Below, piece after piece: positions 22,980 through 33,075 of a DNA stretch of 64,000 nt; within the stretch, counting starts at the first letter, position 1; every line of letters starts with the position of its first letter. Position numbers and translations under genes: made by a program. The DNA comes from Symbiotaphrina buchneri (lineage: Eukaryota > Ascomycota > Symbiotaphrinales > Symbiotaphrinaceae), in assembly GCA_001599915.1 (NCBI GenBank), contig BCIG01000006.1, positions 186,001 to 250,000 on the forward strand, read 5' to 3'. A model generated the notes under the pieces. The model saw only the letters and a list, made by a program, of their open reading frames with translations, had not been told where the DNA came from and searched no databases.

Positions 22980-24761
22980 GTTGAACGCTCTCCAGTAGTT
23001 GCAACTACCGCTCTGAACGTCGACACGGCTTGTGACAGTGACGGGAAACGGTCGCGGGACGGGTGCGAAAAGGGTTGCAACCAGGTGTATTCCAGCGCAG
23101 AAGCCTTGAGGAATGTCCCGCTTAGCCGGCGCGGACCCTTGCTTCGAGCACCTCGGGATTGCGTCGAGGCTCCAGGGACAATCTCCGATTTGGATCTATA
23201 CAGATGCGATTCCACAATTCACGATAGACGACAATCTGATCATTGCGCGGCCGAGGGCGAAAAGCGATTCGAAAAAGAGATGCTTCGACGTGATGTCTCG
23301 ACCGGGCAGAAAGTAGTAGCGATGATGGGTAGGTCGCAGTTAGTAGCCAGGCTGGTAAGGTATGGTAAGTAAGGTATGTAGTAGTAGGAGGTAACGTGGG
23401 CGGAAATAACCCGATGGCAAGGCAGGCCTTGGTGGGGAAGCAATAATAAGAGTCCGAGCAACCTACCTAGTCAGCAGAACCGCATGCCTTAAGCTTAGAG
23501 GCCTTTCAAGTGGGCAAAACCGCCCGCTTCGGTGTCTCCGCTCTCCTTTGGTAGAAGTTCTTCGCGGCTTCAAGTGTCGGGCGGGCCTTACGCAACTTTA
23601 CTTAGGGCCCTTGAAAGTTAAGGACCGGTGCCGGCCAAGGGCACCTGTTCGTCGAGTCCGGGTAAGGGTACTCCAGTTAAGGTTCTTGCACTCCCAGTAA
23701 GGGACGAGCTACACCGTAGTAGCAGCACTAATTGAAAGAAGGTAGCCTCTTGCGGCCAAGGCCCGAGGGATCCAGCGGCACTCGCTGATTCGCCGCAACA
23801 CGCACACGGTTCATCATTGTTGCAGGCTGGGAAGGTGAGGCCGAACTCGAGTCAGTGGACAAGACAACCCCCCGGTCCACCGTGCTTGCCTGCTTGTGGA
23901 AATAAGTTCGCGCCGATCATCGGTGGCGCTTCCGGCTCCATCGACTTGCCCTGCTCTCAGGTGCCGCTGCGCTGCACTGCGCAACTCGTGCCGCGCCTAC
24001 TGCCGTGAGTGTTGGCATGCGGATAATCGGAGCCGGCTGCATGTGAGAGGACGTCTTCGGAAGGGAAATAGAAGGGCATGTCAAGGGAACCGAGCTATCC
24101 CAAGATCTGCTTGTTAAACGCGGTGAATCAACCTCAATTTGTGGGGGAGTCTTTCGGGTCGCGACAAGCGCCTTCCGGGTGCAGTTGTCAGAAGCATTGA
24201 CTAGGTCATGGGGTAGCCCTGTCTGCACCTTACCTTGATTAAAGGGCAACCTAGCAATCATGACTCGGAGAATATTCGTCTTTGGCATTTGGTTCTCTTT
24301 CTGAGCGATCCCGGAATAATTTTCCATAGTGATCAAGAGGACAACCGACCGGTTCAGAGAGCTGTGGTTTGTCGCCTACTCTTTTGCTGCCCATCATTTC
24401 ATCTGCTCATGATGTTTTCCGCGCATTGCCCTACCTCCTGCTTATGACTGGAGTACTAATTCTCCAGCAGCATCATTAACTGTACAGTCATGAAAGCTCA
24501 TCGGAGTGGGGCTTGTAGCAATTAGGTTAGCTTAGTTGATGCTATCCTCATCTCCCTTCCAAACTCATCACCCATCCCGGACCGGATGATGTAATGAGGG
24601 TCGCTGCAAACACCTCCAACATTCACCGTTTCGTCACGTGGAGAGGTGAAGATCATTTCCGACCTGAAGTTAGGTCTCGATAGGTAAGGCACAATAATCA
24701 AACACCATCAAGCTCAACTTACCCCGAAATATCGGAACTTCCGTCACAAAAGAGTCTCACA
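22980..24761. other. long divergent spacer, skn7 / peroxiredoxin
   Basis: A 1.78 kb gap, the longest in the window. It holds small inverted pieces such as GGGCAAAACCGCCC near 23513 and GC-rich GGCCAAGG units near 23635 and 23753. A CACGTG E-box core lies near 24636. No coding region with credible splice sites was found on either strand. It probably carries two promoters. Confidence 0.5.
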
Positions 24762-25483
24762 ATGTTCGCTCGCCGCTTAGCACCGCTGGCTTCCAGACAG
24801 CTTCCTGCTCAGAGGATAGCAGCCTCTCGAAGTTTTCACAAGTCTGCAGCTGTATTTGTGAAAGTTGGGGACAGCTTGCCTGATCTTGACGTCTTGGTGG
24901 AGGGTTCGCCAGGGAATAAGGTCAATTTGGCGAAGGAACTGAAGGGCAAAGGTGTCATCCTTGGGGTGCCGGCTGCTTTTTCGCCGTCATGCTCGCAATC
25001 GCATGTTCCAGGTTATATCAACCATAAAGCTTTGAGCAAGGCGGGTGAAGTGTTCGTCGTCTCGGTCAATGACCCTTTCGTGTAAGCTCCATTGGAATAA
25101 CAATTGGAGTTGGGCAGATGTTGACAGCAATTGAACAGTATGAAAGCATGGGGCGCAACTCTTGACCCTCAAGGCAAGAGCGGCGTAAGTGGTCCGGCAC
25201 TATCGTTTCTTGTTTCTACGATTGTCTGACCGGCCTAGGTTCGCTTCCTCGGAGACCCGACCGGCAAGTTCACTGAAGCTCTGGATCTCTCCTTTGATGC
25301 CTCGTCCATCTTTGGAGGGCCACGTAGCAAGCGGTACGCGCTGGTGGTGGAGGATGGCAAGGTGAAATCGGTCCATGTAGAACCGGATAACACTGGTGTC
25401 GACGGTATGCGTCCCATTGGACCCGGTTCCCGAGTCAGAACTAATCTATCGCAGTATCTGCCGCTGAAAAGGTGCTGGGTTGA
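24762..25483 (+). CDS. mitochondrial peroxiredoxin, Prx5/PMP20 type
   Basis: Exons 24762-25081, 25139-25184, 25239-25404 and 25455-25483, giving 186 residues. It is a thiol peroxidase that reduces H2O2 and alkyl hydroperoxides. The motif PAAFSPSCSQSHVPGY (70-85) places the peroxidatic Cys at 77. The usual text of this class is PGAFTPTCS, so the Gly and the Thr residues are replaced by Ala and Ser, which is common in fungal members. Residues 1-30 (MFARRLAPLASRQLPAQRIA and on) are Arg/Ser-rich with no acidic residue, a mitochondrial presequence. Downstream family blocks are VFVVSVNDPFVMKAWG and VRFLGDPTGKFTEALDL. It ends AAEKVLG with no peroxisomal SKL. The last coding exon is 29 bases. It is divergent to skn7, a regulator of such genes in yeast. 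Confidence 0.92.
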
Positions 25484-25996
25484 ATTGTTACAATCCATCA
25501 TTCAAGCTGCGACAGGGTGGATAGTACGAAGTACTGCTCCCAATGATAAGTTGACTGAGGTACCTGGATGATCGGAATATCCTTTGAGACATCAGTTGCA
25601 CCAATACAATGTAGACTACCACCGGAGCTAGATAATCAACACATGGATCGATCTGGATCTGCGTATAAATTCTGTGTCTCCTCAAAAAATACGAGGCATC
25701 AAGTATCTAAGGGCAAGCGGAGGACCCATTCGAGCGGAATGCTATATTCCTGACCGTGATGTGCGCAATTCCGAGCCATCATATCATCCCGTCTGGCTAG
25801 CAGTCTCCAAGCGGCAAGGAGGGCGGTGTAGCTAGCGCGGCAGTATGTCGCGAAATCAGGCTCGTCCGAACTACGCGACGCGGAGCAGGTCTACGCGTGA
25901 CAACCACCAAATAATCGCTGGCCTTTCCCCACAAAGCCATCTGCAATTCAGCGACGACCTGTGATCACCAAAGGGTCACCAGAGCGAAGCTTCAAA
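25484..25996. other. spacer upstream of primase gene
   Basis: A 513-base gap. The left half is the peroxiredoxin 3' region and the right half the primase promoter with ACGCG boxes (separate entry). No gene was seen. Confidence 0.5.
25848..25898. promoter_or_regulatory. cluster of MCB-like ACGCG boxes upstream of primase
   Basis: A perfect MCB, ACGCGT, lies at 25893-25898, with ACGCGA at 25873-25878, an overlapping ACGCGG at 25878-25883 and TCGCGAAA at 25848-25855. They sit about 100-150 bases before the ATG. In fungi, ACGCGT and CGCGAAA are bound by MBF/SBF and drive G1/S expression of replication genes. The function here is inferred from motif and gene type. Confidence 0.45.
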
Positions 25997-27734
25997 ATGC
26001 CTCATTCTGTGTCCCCAGGCAGCTCTCCTCCGCGGGCGAATGCGTTGGAGCCCCAGCTAGATGCTGAGACGGTCGCACAAGCAATGCACGACATTGCTGG
26101 AGAAAGTGGGGAGACGCCAGGGTCAGATGAACAAGGCAGCAGGGAAGATGAAGTGGCATTGGCAAAAGAAGAAGTCAAGGAGGAGGTCAAGCTAGAAGAT
26201 CTCTTCGACGATGATGAAGAAGATGACGAGTTTGCGAGCTCCAGTGCACCGGAAGTCAAAGAGGAGATCCCTTCGGATACACTGCCGTGAGTTTGGCGGA
26301 ATGTCTGGAAAATTCCTTTATCGAGCAGACTGACGACCATTTAGCATCACATTATCCGGTGCGAAATACACAGACCCAGAAGTCATGTATGCATTTTATC
26401 AACGGCTGTTCCCATTTCGGCAACTCTTTCAATGGCTCAATCACTCACCTCTCCCCTCCAACGACTTTGGTCATCGAGAGTTCGCTTTCACATTGCAGAA
26501 CGATGCTTACCTTCGATATCAATCTTTTCCTACGGCAGATATGTTGGTCCCCCATATCTCAGTTTTATCACCCTACGGCTAACCCTCAATGAGGCTGCGC
26601 AAAGATATTCTCCGTTTGAATCCTTCACGTTTCGAAATCGGCCCGGTTTATTCGGCCAATCCGCGTGACCGAAAGACCCTCCGGAAATCGACCGCTTTCA
26701 AGCCGTTGGCTAAAGAACTGGTTTTCGACATAGATCTGACGGACTACGACGAAATCAGAACATGTTGCGACAAAGCAAATATCTGTCACAAATGTTGGTC
26801 TTTTGTGACGATGTCGATCAAGGTCATGGATGCGTCACTAAAGGACGACTTCGGCTTCAAGCATATTCTCTGGGTTTATTCCGGGCGTAGGGGTGCTCAC
26901 GCCTGGGTTTGCGACAGGAGAGCAAGGGAGCTGGACGATTCCCGAAGGAGAGCGATCGCAGGGTACCTGGAACTGATTAAGGGCGGAAGCCAAAGTGGGA
27001 AGAAGGTCAACGTGAAAAGGCCACTCCATCCTCATTTATCGTAAGTAAAACTTGGCGCAACCACCTTTCGGAAATGTGACTGTCTCTGACTGATGTACAG
27101 GCGGAGTTTGGATATTCTGAAAGATCATTTTTCGACTAATATTCTCGAAGAGCAAGACCCATGGCGCTCAAAGGAGAAGTTCGAAAAACTATTGCAGCTG
27201 TTGCCGGACAAGGCACTGAACGAAGCATTGAGAAAGAAGTGGGATTCAGCGCCCAACCGCTCGAGCCAAAGCAAATGGGCGGATATTGATTCCCTAGCAA
27301 AGGCCGGTGCAAGCCGTACTCTGGACGGCAAACAACTTCTGGAGGCCAAACAAGATGTAGTGTTGGAGTACACCTATCCTCGGCTTGATGCGGAAGTGAG
27401 CAAGAAACTCAATCACTTGCTGAAGTCCCCCTTCGTGGTGCATCCTGGGACAGGCAGAGTCTGCGTGCCGATTGATATCCGAAGAGTGGAGGAATTCGAC
27501 CCTCTAGGTGTCCCGACCGTCACTGAACTTTTGGGCGAGATCGATTCTTGGGGTGAGAGAGCTGCAAAAGACAGTCAAGAATCTGAGGAGGGAAAGATAC
27601 AGGACTACGAGAAGACAAGCCTCAAACCGTACATTGACTATTTCAAGTCATTTGTATCCAACTTGATGAAAGATGAAAAGCTTCTGAAGCGGGAGCGGGA
27701 AGAGACTAAACCGGGCGATTCCATGGAGTTTTGA
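25997..27734 (+). CDS. PRI1: DNA primase small (catalytic) subunit
   Basis: Exons 25997-26286, 26345-26542, 26594-27040 and 27101-27734, giving 522 residues. It makes RNA primers in the DNA polymerase alpha-primase complex. The first exon is an acidic, disordered extension (VKLEDLFDDDEEDDEFASSS). The catalytic domain starts about residue 100: YAFYQRLFPFRQLFQWLN, HREFAFTLQNDAYLRYQSF. The metal-binding pair is in ELVFDIDLTDYDE (Asp208, Asp210). The zinc motif CCDKANICHKCW (220-231) and SGRRGAHAWVCD (259-270), which contacts nucleotide, are intact. The C-terminus is helical. An alternative ATG at 25961 would add 12 residues; 25997 has the better context. Intron 2 uses an unusual gttggt donor, but it alone joins TADM to LRKDILRL in frame. 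Confidence 0.94.
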
Positions 27735-28330
27735 GATATTCGTGGCTCAAGGGGTTCTCTTTCGGCGTTGACAAGGTCAGACCTGACGAATGGCGTCTAT
27801 GGCGTGGTCCTGTAAAGACTCCTTTCAGGTTTAGTATAACATCCATTGTCCTCGGAATTGAATGACCGCTGTTTGGATCATATTGCCTTCCATCTCGAAA
27901 TATTTGGTGCGTGATTTTGTCAACGCCATTCAGTCAAGACTGCCAGTATGTTTAGGAAGCATGGTGGGCAAATGACGTGGTCTAGCTTCGTGCGACCTCA
28001 TTCGCGGAACCATTATGCCGAAGCATACATTCTGTAAGGTAAGGCACGTAGGAGTAGGTGCCACAGGAACAATTGTACCTAGGAAGCTGAGGTGAGGTGT
28101 CAACCCTTGAAGATCTCTTGGCTCTTAACCTGATGCAGTTTGGGGCGGCGCGCCACATCAACGGAAAAGCCGTGTCTAGCGCCGGGAGTTGACGCGACGC
28201 GATTGGGCGCGTCCCAGCAGTTGATGGTCAGCTCCCTCTGTACCTTACCTCCTTCTGTATGAGCGATCGTACTGCGTGCTCCATTCACCATCGTTGATCC
28301 TTTGGCCTCTGCGCAATCGCCATCATCGCC
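27735..28330. other. spacer between PRI1 and SLD2
   Basis: About 600 bases holding the PRI1 3' end and the SLD2 promoter, with its ACGCG boxes noted separately. No gene was recognised. Confidence 0.5.
28192..28212. promoter_or_regulatory. three ACGCG cores upstream of SLD2
   Basis: ACGCGA occurs twice in tandem (28192-28202), and CGCGT, its reverse form, at 28208-28212. All lie 119-139 bases before the SLD2 ATG. They resemble MCB elements of G1/S genes. The spacing and gene type support a role, but there is no direct proof. Confidence 0.4.
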
Positions 28331-29933
28331 ATGGCTTTCCAAAACCTTCACAGTGTCTCCGATCGGGCGAGCTTGCTCCGCCAGGAGCTCAAACAATGGG
28401 AAAAGGGCATTGCAGATGCTAATGGCGGACGGAAACCGGGCCGTGACGATATCAAGAAGGATCCTTCAATAGGTGCACTGCGCGATAATTGGTTTGTCAA
28501 AGACCAGTGATGCTGACATCTTCTTGCAGCTTCCAAATACAAGGAGTACAACAAACTTCGCGAAGTCCTAGCTACAGGGAATCTTCAGCAGTCGCCTTCC
28601 GCTCGCGGAGCGTCAAAACGGAGCTCCTCCGCACAGCCCAGCAGACAACACTTTCCTGCTCCATCACTTCCGGCTTCTCAGGCGACACCTCAAAAATCAA
28701 CACTCCACCCTTCAGTGCTGGATCCATATGATACGCCCGCTAGCGCTCGTAGGGTGCTCTTCACACCCTCTCGGACACGCAAGATGATCGGCCCAACACC
28801 ACAGAAAGATGGCCTCGTGCTAGGACTCTTTGATCTAATTACAGAAGATTCCCCGTCCGCGCAGCGGACAGCAGCGTTAGCAGAAGAGGCGGGCAATGCG
28901 CAGCGCACACCGTCAGCTTCCAGGTTTATGAAACAGATACCCGGAGACGAAAACGAAGGTGTGAGCCTCCGGCTAAGCCGGACACCAGCATCCAGTGGAA
29001 AGCGTTTTCTCTTGGACTCTTTCGTCACTCCGTCAAAGCGAAAGGCGTCAGATATGGAACAGGGTACTCCTTCATGCATTGCAGCACAGCCCGACTTCGC
29101 CACACCGGCATTTCTGAAAAGGGACAGCCAGCGGTCAATATTTATTCATGAGGATGCCATCGACACATCGCCGGTCATGGCTCGTGTACCAAAAAAGCCA
29201 CCTGTAAGAGGTTTAAGTAGTTTGCTGGCAGGCTTGAGGCAGCTGGAAGAAGATAAGTTGGATGAAGATCTGGAGATGCTTAGGGAATTGGAAGATGATG
29301 GTGGGGATGGAGAGAGCAGAGTCCCACCTCCCGAAGTGCTTGTGGGTGATAGCCAGGCTGTCTCTGTTCCTCCGCTGGGGGCAGGTGATATAGAACGTGA
29401 AGGTGCTGCGGCAGACAATAAGGGTGCACTTCCTGTTAGAGCCTGGAAAAAGAAGGGTCAAAAGAGACAAACAAGGAGGATTACAAGTACGTCGCGAGAC
29501 TTTCTATTATTCTCGATATATTGGCTAATTCTTGCTATCAAAAGTGCGGCCCGTCAAGTCGAAACCAAGCCAACCACTTCCGACGATGCAAGAAGAGCAA
29601 AGCGAGGACGAACTGGGGGACCAGGACGGCATACCAGAGACGCAGATCGCTGGTAGATTTCCAGGGATGGATGAAAATAAAGAGAATGATGACGAGGACG
29701 ATATATCGGATTACGGCACATCGAAACAGCAGCCTAAGAAGCGCAAAACAGGTGGAATGGACTCAACTGCGGCGCCTGATACAGCTACAGCAGCAAAGAC
29801 GGGTAGTGAAGGTTTCGCCAAGAAAGCAGTCAGAAAGATCAGTGAGGCTGCGCATGCGAACTTTAGGAGGCTCAAGCTTCGAAGCAAAAATACACGGCCT
29901 AAGGGAGGTGGTCGGTTTGGTAGAAGGAGATAG
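28331..29933 (+). CDS. SLD2: DNA replication regulator Sld2
   Basis: Exons 28331-28472, 28530-29486 and 29545-29933, giving 495 residues. Sld2 (Drc1, distantly related to RecQL4) is phosphorylated by S-CDK and then binds Dpb11 to start replication. The N-terminal helix region is typical: LRQELKQWEKGIADANGGRK, then ASKYKEYNKLREVL. The middle is disordered and dense in CDK-like Ser/Thr-Pro sites (FTPSRTRK, GPTPQKDG, FVTPSKRK, DFATPAFL). The conserved GLVLGLFDL and RGLSSLLAGLRQLEEDKLD segments follow. The C-terminus has RRITMRPVK, an acidic stretch and a basic tail (HANFRRLKLRSKN, GGRFGRRR) consistent with DNA binding. It directly follows the primase gene on the same strand. Confidence 0.87.
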
Positions 29934-30141
29934 CCACTTGAGTCTTGACTTCGGAAAAAGACGAAGCAGTCGATCAACACTGTTTTGTGGCGCACAATCA
30001 CATCACTACATTGGATCCGAGTACCATGATGCCAACGCACGCGGAGGTGACGGGTGGAAGTTGAGAGTTTTATTAATACGCCCCTATCAGATCAACAACA
30101 TGTAGGTACAGCAAATAACGAACGGCTCCCAACAAACCCGC

Positions 30142-31281
30142 TTATGCCTCGACGAAGCCCTTCACATCTGCGCGATCACATTAGCCCTTGTCTGTCTAAC
30201 ATCTATTGGGAAACACTTACTTGACAGCCACTGGACGTACTCCTTTTGTTCCTTGTAGTCGATGTAGTCTGGTACGAAAAGGGCCATGGCAGTGTTGACG
30301 CCCCGCTCGTCGAGATATCTCTCAAGCAGCACCTGCAGGTCTTCATCGAGATTGCCGAAAGGTGGTCCTGTGTACAGTTGACTCCGTTCCCACTCCTGAT
30401 CGGCAGTCTTCGAAAGCGCCAACTCCGTCTTCGGCAGGTAGTACACCTCCTCGATGTTGACGACGCCGTCCTGCATGACGGTCTCGATCTGCAATGCGCC
30501 CTTTCCAGCCTTCTCGACCACAACGCTCACACGGGACGCAAAGCTAGGCTCGTCGCTGCCAGATTCAGCCTCCTCGTCGGCCAGCTCTGGCCGGTCAGCA
30601 GGAGCCACCGAATCTTCTGGCGCCATCTTGAAGTTCCCCCCTGAGGTACGCCCCGCGTTGACAGCTCCCTTGGTATTCGCTGCGCCTGACTGTCCATCCT
30701 CCGGCACGTCCTCATCGTACAGGGCTTGGTCATCATACGTATCAACCTCTTCCTGATCGAAGTTGTTGAGGTCGGCTACGGTAAATGTAACGATGATCCT
30801 GGAGCGTGACGGTTAGCGGGAAAAGATAATTCTAATTCGAACGGACGGAGCATTACTTTTCGTTCCCAAACTGCTTCGTAAGAGTAACTTCTTGCTGGCC
30901 CGGGATATCTTCGATGTCGAATCCACTTGAGCCCAAGAAGTCATCGATAGTCGGCGACCTCTCGTCTGAGTCTCTCATCTGATTTTCGAGTTGTAGTTCC
31001 GATGCCAGCTTTGCAGCCAACTCATCGTCAACTGTCGCAGACAAGTTAGTCTCGAAGGCTTCATGATTGTATGGACGCTAAGATGACCTACCTTCTCCTT
31101 CCTTTCCCCACCGGGCTCCTGAAGTGGAAAAGGCGGCCGCGAATCTGGGAGCTGCAGCTTTCCGCGCGGAAACGGCGAGCAAGCCCGTCTGAGCTACTGG
31201 AAGCTGTCGTTTCGGCGCGGACGCTGAGATGCGACCGACTGCTCGGGGAATAGAGCGTGTAAAAGCACGGATGGACAACAT
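30142..31281 (-). CDS. MAM33: mitochondrial acidic matrix protein Mam33 / p32
   Basis: Exons 31281-31092, 31031-30857, 30798-30221 and 30167-30142 (minus) give 322 residues. p32-family proteins are doughnut-shaped trimers of the mitochondrial matrix that support mitochondrial ribosome function and translation. Residues 1-60 are a basic presequence (MLSIRAFTRSIPRAVGRISA, RFAAAFSTSGARWG). The domain follows: AAKLASELQLENQ, VTLTKQFGNEKIIVTFTVAD, SVVVEKAGKGALQIETVMQD, a QLYTGPPFGNLDEDLQVLLE block and VNTAMALFVPDYIDYKEQKE. An acidic, low-complexity insert sits in the middle (ADEEAESGSDEPSF), as in this family. The last exon is only 26 bases, coding VKGFVEA, the standard C-terminal end. Confidence 0.92.
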
Positions 31282-31946
31282 GTTGGATGACTGGATATTC
31301 TAACGAGGTATTGTCGAGGATGAAAGTACGAACTTGTTGAAGGTTTGGTGGTGAGACTGCAGGTATGGAAACTATGGAAAGCTCCAAAAATGATCTCACA
31401 GGCGAAATTCTGGAAGCACAACTAGCTACCGACCAATCACAGAGCGCCATTCTGCCGGATTCATACTACGGCTTTGCAGAGAGGGTCCCTAGCGTAAAAT
31501 ATTTTTTTGACACTTCGCACTTCTAGAACTATGATAGAGCTCTACTGAATATGCAGCTCTACCATAAAGAGTCACTCGCCGTGCGGACAAACCCTAACTC
31601 GAGGGAGAATATCGCGCCTGTGCGAGATAGGCTCTGCGTACCCCTAATAGGCGGCATATTGTCTCCCTTCAACACTCTGTCGCAATATCACCGCCACGGT
31701 ACCCCACAGTAGCCTTCGTTGTAGTGTCTAGGCCAAAAGTCCGAAATATATGGCCCAGCACCTGCAAGTTGCCAGGTCCAGCATCGAGAGCAGCGAGTAC
31801 GAATTGTAGCCATTCGTCGATGTTGGATTATTTGCCCGACATACCACTCTTGACTGTTTGGTGATGCCGGAAGATTCAATGTTGGAATTGACCAACATTT
31901 AGAAGCATTGTGCCTTTTTCAGTCCGAAATCAAGAAGCGGAGCCTG
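31282..31946. other. spacer between TMA16 3' end and MAM33 promoter
   Basis: A 665-base gap. No coding region or RNA was recognised. Confidence 0.5.
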
Positions 31947-32594
31947 TCAAGAGTTCCCCTTGGGAGGAAAACTTGATGGATGTACGACCCCACCTTTAGA
32001 TACGCGGACGTATTTCAGGATTCCAAGTGACGTCCAATTCCCGTCCCATGTTTTCAGTGCTATGACATTCTCCTCATTTCTCATGTCCGGCACCCAAAAA
32101 CCGGATTCGTACTCTTTCTCTTCGGCCGCCATACGCCGCAGTAGTAAATCTTCTCGAGTGCTGGAAGGCCGCCCGGGCCTACGGTCCTTTTTGAGTTGGT
32201 GCAATTCCTCGTCATCTCTGTGTATGAATCTATGAAGAACGTCGTCAGCTCGAGAAGAATGATAGGATCCGGCCCAGAGAAGACCAACTCTTGCACGAGA
32301 CTTTTGATCTTCTCCACATCCATTGATGCACTCGCCTGCCGTGCTGAATTCTGATAATGTGCTATTCGCTGAACTACTCAGGCTTTAGCAAAGGGCGATG
32401 AGTCGTTCCCAGAAGCACATACGGTAGACATTATTAGATTTAGCTCTCGCTGTTTGCAACCGCGCCAGCTTATCATCCCGGGCTGCTGCTCTTCGAAGTT
32501 TCTGAGCATCCCGGCTGTTTTCGTGCAGACTGTTGGTCTGGCCTTTCTTCTTGTTGATATGCTTCTGTACTTTCGAAAGGCTTTTGGCCGGCAT
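31947..32594 (-). CDS. TMA16: translation machinery-associated protein 16
   Basis: Exons 32594-32423, 32373-32289 and 32229-31947 (minus), 179 residues. Tma16 is a nucleolar and 60S pre-ribosome factor. The start MPAKSLSKVQKHINKKKGQT followed by SLHENSRDAQKLRRAAARDD is diagnostic. Next come VYLQRIAHYQNSARQ, FIHRDDEELHQLKKDRRPGR and YESGFWVPDMRNEENV. The C-terminal end is LKYVRVSKGG plus a short tail. The frame appears broken between VQE and FIHRDD until a 59-base intron with a gttggt donor (32288-32230) is removed, which restores the family sequence. It is divergent to EXO1. Confidence 0.88.
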
Positions 32595-33075
32595 CTTAAA
32601 GCTCTGCGGACCCTTGAAATATAAGAAAGAGCGTTTCTAAGGAGTTTCTGTACAGGTGAATCTATGGCTCAGCTGTCGAAGTGAATTCCCTACCGCACCC
32701 TGATCTCCAGCGCAAAAAGCAGAGCGGAACGGCAGACGTTCACCGCCTGCGGCTGACCATTCCCTTCCTGACCTCTAGCGCGATGTCTAAGGGCGCGCCT
32801 TTCAAAGAAACGCGCCTCGGCCAGTCGGTTCGAAGCAAGCATGCTCTCCTCCACCAAACCCAATCATCCACTTCTCGCGCTTTGCATTGACATTCTATTT
32901 CCTCCCTCCATCTTTGCTTGATGGTTTGCTGGGATTGCAAGGTCTTGCCTGAGCATCACCACTTTACTCCCGTGTGTACCGAGAAATCGAATTGGCTTAA
33001 TGGAACGTCATAAGTAAACAAAGCATCATCAGGCCTTTACTGGCCTATGTATGACAAGGTAACGGGGCTTGCAAC
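32595..33075. other. divergent promoter, TMA16 / EXO1
   Basis: A 481-base gap between outward-facing starts. An ACGCG core lies at 32810-32814. No gene was seen. Confidence 0.5.

Noticed and set aside
32230-32288. Apparent frameshift in TMA16
   Set aside because: Removing a 59-base intron with a gttggt donor joins VQE to FIHRDDEEL exactly as in the family, so the gene is intact.
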